Made by a program: the position numbers and the translations under genes | Shown: positions 47,401-48,735 of the stretch, piece by piece | Layout: every line of letters begins with the position of its first letter | Position numbering within the stretch: the first letter of the stretch is position 1 | Notes under the pieces: generated by a model | What the model was told of the DNA's origin: nothing | Database searches by the model: none | What the model saw: the letters and a program-made list of their open reading frames with translations, nothing else | Source: Candidatus Omnitrophota bacterium | GTDB lineage: Bacteria > Omnitrophota > Gorgyraeia > Gygaellales > Profunditerraquicolaceae | Assembly (NCBI GenBank): GCA_028710405.1 | Contig: JAQTUD010000002.1 | Span: 1-48,735, forward strand | Direction: 5' to 3' | DNA: 48,735 nt

Positions 47401-48541
47401 TTTAAATACCATCAAAGAAGGGCTAAGCAGAGCAGGCGCAGCTTCAGACGGGCTTAAGGTGGAATTTGCTCCCAACGGCAAATTGGTATTAAGCCAATAC
47501 AATCAAGACTTTGGGAAATATGTCGTGGCAGGAGAATATATCCCGATACCTGATTATGAATGGTCCTGGGGTAGAGACGACGGAAGCGCTGAGAAGATTT
47601 CAGGAAAGAGCCTTAGCCAGATGCTCTCTCGGCAGGAAGCCAAAGATACGCTTAGCTATCTAACCGATGGCATAGTCGGGCAGGGTGTTACCAGCGTCAA
47701 GCCGGATATTAACGGCAATTTCCGTCTCGCCAGCGATGTAGCGTTGTCTGATAATCCTGACAATAAAGGGTATTATACGCTGCAGAGGGCTCCTTACCAT
47801 AAATCTCCTTTAATGCCTAACACAATCTACGCCGGGGTAGATAGAAATAAAAACACTATCTTTGTAGATGATCCAGAGTTTGAATGGAATAATCGGCAAA
47901 TAATTGCATTCACTATTAAGAATGGAGAGATTGGCATCAAGGATAAGTCTACTATTTTTGCCAAAAAGTATGAGTTTATTCCAACGGCGGGTGTGGTGCC
48001 TTCAATTGTAGGAAGTTTTGGGCAGAGTGCATTTGAATTTGGGCTGCAGACCATAGCAATGGGACTTTATTATACGCCCGGCGGAAAAATGAGCACGCTG
48101 GCCGTAGTCAATTATACGGATAAATTACGGCAGCTGGCTTCATCAGGCGCCTACAAAGGTATGTTCCAGACAATGGGTGAATATATGACTTCCACAGGTA
48201 GTTCATCTAATTTCGGAGTAGCAAAAGATCTGGTAACGCGTAATATTCTGACTGCTATGGCAGATATTCCGTATGTCGGGAGCTCCCTCGGATTGGCGCC
48301 TTATGTGCCTGTAAGCGGGTATAAAGGAATGCCTTTTAGCGTAGTCGCCAATGTCGGCGGTGGATATGGAGAAATGAGGACCAGGTATTATCCTTACTGG
48401 CCTTATGACCGTATTAATATCGTGCCGCAAGATACGTTCTGGAGAAATATAAAAATAGGCCAAACGCTCAAAACTACCGGACAAACCATCTTGCCTCCTG
48501 TTGAGCAGCCGGACACAAAATTAGAGAATAATAATGACTAA
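44417..48541 (+). CDS. 1374-aa secreted repeat-containing protein of unknown function
   Basis: Signal peptide (IGLILVFSLAIPQYALAG); Gly/Ala-rich hydrophobic N-terminal region; at least five degenerate ~40-aa repeats. Confidence 0.85.
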   Translation: MNKVKEKLLKIGAKAIGLILVFSLAIPQYALAGRTHVGGGEDMKIDWSDIGDQLALTIGVSFGSAWLSSSFNSAWQASNTANQAGQTVNIVKDVTGPLSGIRQFIAQPLECISVGLDATAKLVTNPTYIIQGATDIGKMGKLASMAATGFATWTAATQVAGAVGAYGQYHDWNPRKIYTVSSLMVGGTAGLINPNAYLSQNNGFQPIQGALVGGFGAWANAATVAAIDGSKINKNQDPGVGAQVAGYAAGLYATELGRTAFDPNTYFNKMQEVHSYKAPDEIYKLQYDEATGTSTFRNGAGEQKTFEELYGMGGTINTDGDMVITHDPALVRYEFPGTADRQTYRQGQNQTWVDESDPNKVLSRQEWEALQRNPGLKITTKDGIATLTRGNAIPVTSEAEFQKIMGNQISDKTRFDPRAGAQTDIYEQAYHSNGGYINKEGEVLSSGEFYDRFAGKPDIQVTPGPDGSMAVTRAVSPESSWRSSSALIRRPDTIIAPTQDGNYQLTLFSGSKDPIVVDEVSGRSIYFARNIKPGFGVNEGRSQWIPAEMFSPAYRPSASTVFWRLGAAPFINTANLWPQILTKYMVLMASKKFEEHNKDNWAEKWKPLIEASIQSTAGPLLDSSATIFGWRIDLDRQLGYYPAMEAYREQLFGQALAKRDWKQLANRPKDIYKQVDLGGVPGYIDSKGNILSTQDVEMLNRLNPGKFSVEANGDLQVFKDPIPDSLTRNLAPDKKIEFAPLKRTPDGEITDYMDSKGKVYSSEEVADYTYAFPNLYFDKDGSVYSLHSPDDAFYKALQNRGLTSEKEQVKILSDAIARKTRMETASEWSAYKNIGGSKWEAFGLAAGNTLRTELPIGLIATAIEIGIDDSTSSDKEDFSHALTASLRNIAASSVARGLVWGLYGDYLHSKQLSEIGKAGIPNEIFPYNLPEDEIMAARVQGNLAQPGPRVTIGEMGFYDRDGKPLTDAQMTELQERIDKAYAAYGAQAPDIRTTDLNTIKEGLSRAGAASDGLKVEFAPNGKLVLSQYNQDFGKYVVAGEYIPIPDYEWSWGRDDGSAEKISGKSLSQMLSRQEAKDTLSYLTDGIVGQGVTSVKPDINGNFRLASDVALSDNPDNKGYYTLQRAPYHKSPLMPNTIYAGVDRNKNTIFVDDPEFEWNNRQIIAFTIKNGEIGIKDKSTIFAKKYEFIPTAGVVPSIVGSFGQSAFEFGLQTIAMGLYYTPGGKMSTLAVVNYTDKLRQLASSGAYKGMFQTMGEYMTSTGSSSNFGVAKDLVTRNILTAMADIPYVGSSLGLAPYVPVSGYKGMPFSVVANVGGGYGEMRTRYYPYWPYDRINIVPQDTFWRNIKIGQTLKTTGQTILPPVEQPDTKLENNND

Positions 48542-48735
48542 AAAGAAAGTCATTTTTTTTAACTACTTTTTAAGCCGGTTTATAAATGTTTTAATTGTTT
48601 TTTTTCTTTCAATTCCCCCCGCCCTCGCCTCGTTTGACTCCGGCTCCGGTGATGAATTCGGCTACGGCGAGAGCAGCCCGGTCAATGTCGGTGCGCCCGT
48701 CAGCTTCACTCAAGGCACTTTTAACACCGGCACCT
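48534..48735 (+). CDS. Secreted protein, truncated by window edge
   Basis: ATG overlaps upstream TAA; MTKKKVIFFNYFLSRFINVLIVFFLSIPPALASFDSGSGDEFGYGESSPVNVGAPVSFTQGTFNTGT..., open to the right edge. Confidence 0.7.
   Translation, partial: MTKKKVIFFNYFLSRFINVLIVFFLSIPPALASFDSGSGDEFGYGESSPVNVGAPVSFTQGTFNTGT

Noticed and set aside
1-48735. CRISPR arrays, cas genes, prophage modules, rRNA operon
   Set aside because: No regularly spaced direct repeats with unique spacers, no Cas or phage structural motifs, and no rRNA signatures seen.

Overview
The window looks like one chromosomal fragment from an uncultivated Gram-negative-type bacterium. Gene style and order suggest Omnitrophota or a relative, but this is inference only. 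Positions 1-24 kb are mostly housekeeping: trkA/trkH, pheST, a 6S RNA, rarA, an EF-G with a membrane/coiled-coil N-terminal extension, a MetV-like protein, IscU/NifU, 5-FTHF cyclo-ligase, rny-ymdB, a GH39-like glycosidase, xseAB, dxs, a VorB/KorAB-type 2-oxoacid:ferredoxin oxidoreductase, gltX, and tRNA-Gln/tRNA-Leu. A FIST / histidine kinase / REC-GGDEF sensory block follows on the minus strand, then tRNA-Glu. From about 28.2 kb to the right edge is a large, unusual Tad/Flp-type pilus locus: PPIase lipoprotein, CpaB, secretin with a TonB-like C-terminus, fused CpaE-CpaF, a GEMM-like riboswitch candidate with an overlapping terminator, eight small Flp-like pilins, TadB/TadC, TadE/TadG-like proteins, and a 1374-aa secreted repeat protein. 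Main items for follow-up are the membrane-tethered EF-G, the expanded pilus system (pilin array, secretin-TonB fusion, CpaE-CpaF fusion, candidate c-di-GMP switch, giant repeat protein), degenerate heptamer repeats embedded in conserved genes, and nested hairpin repeats in intergenic DNA.
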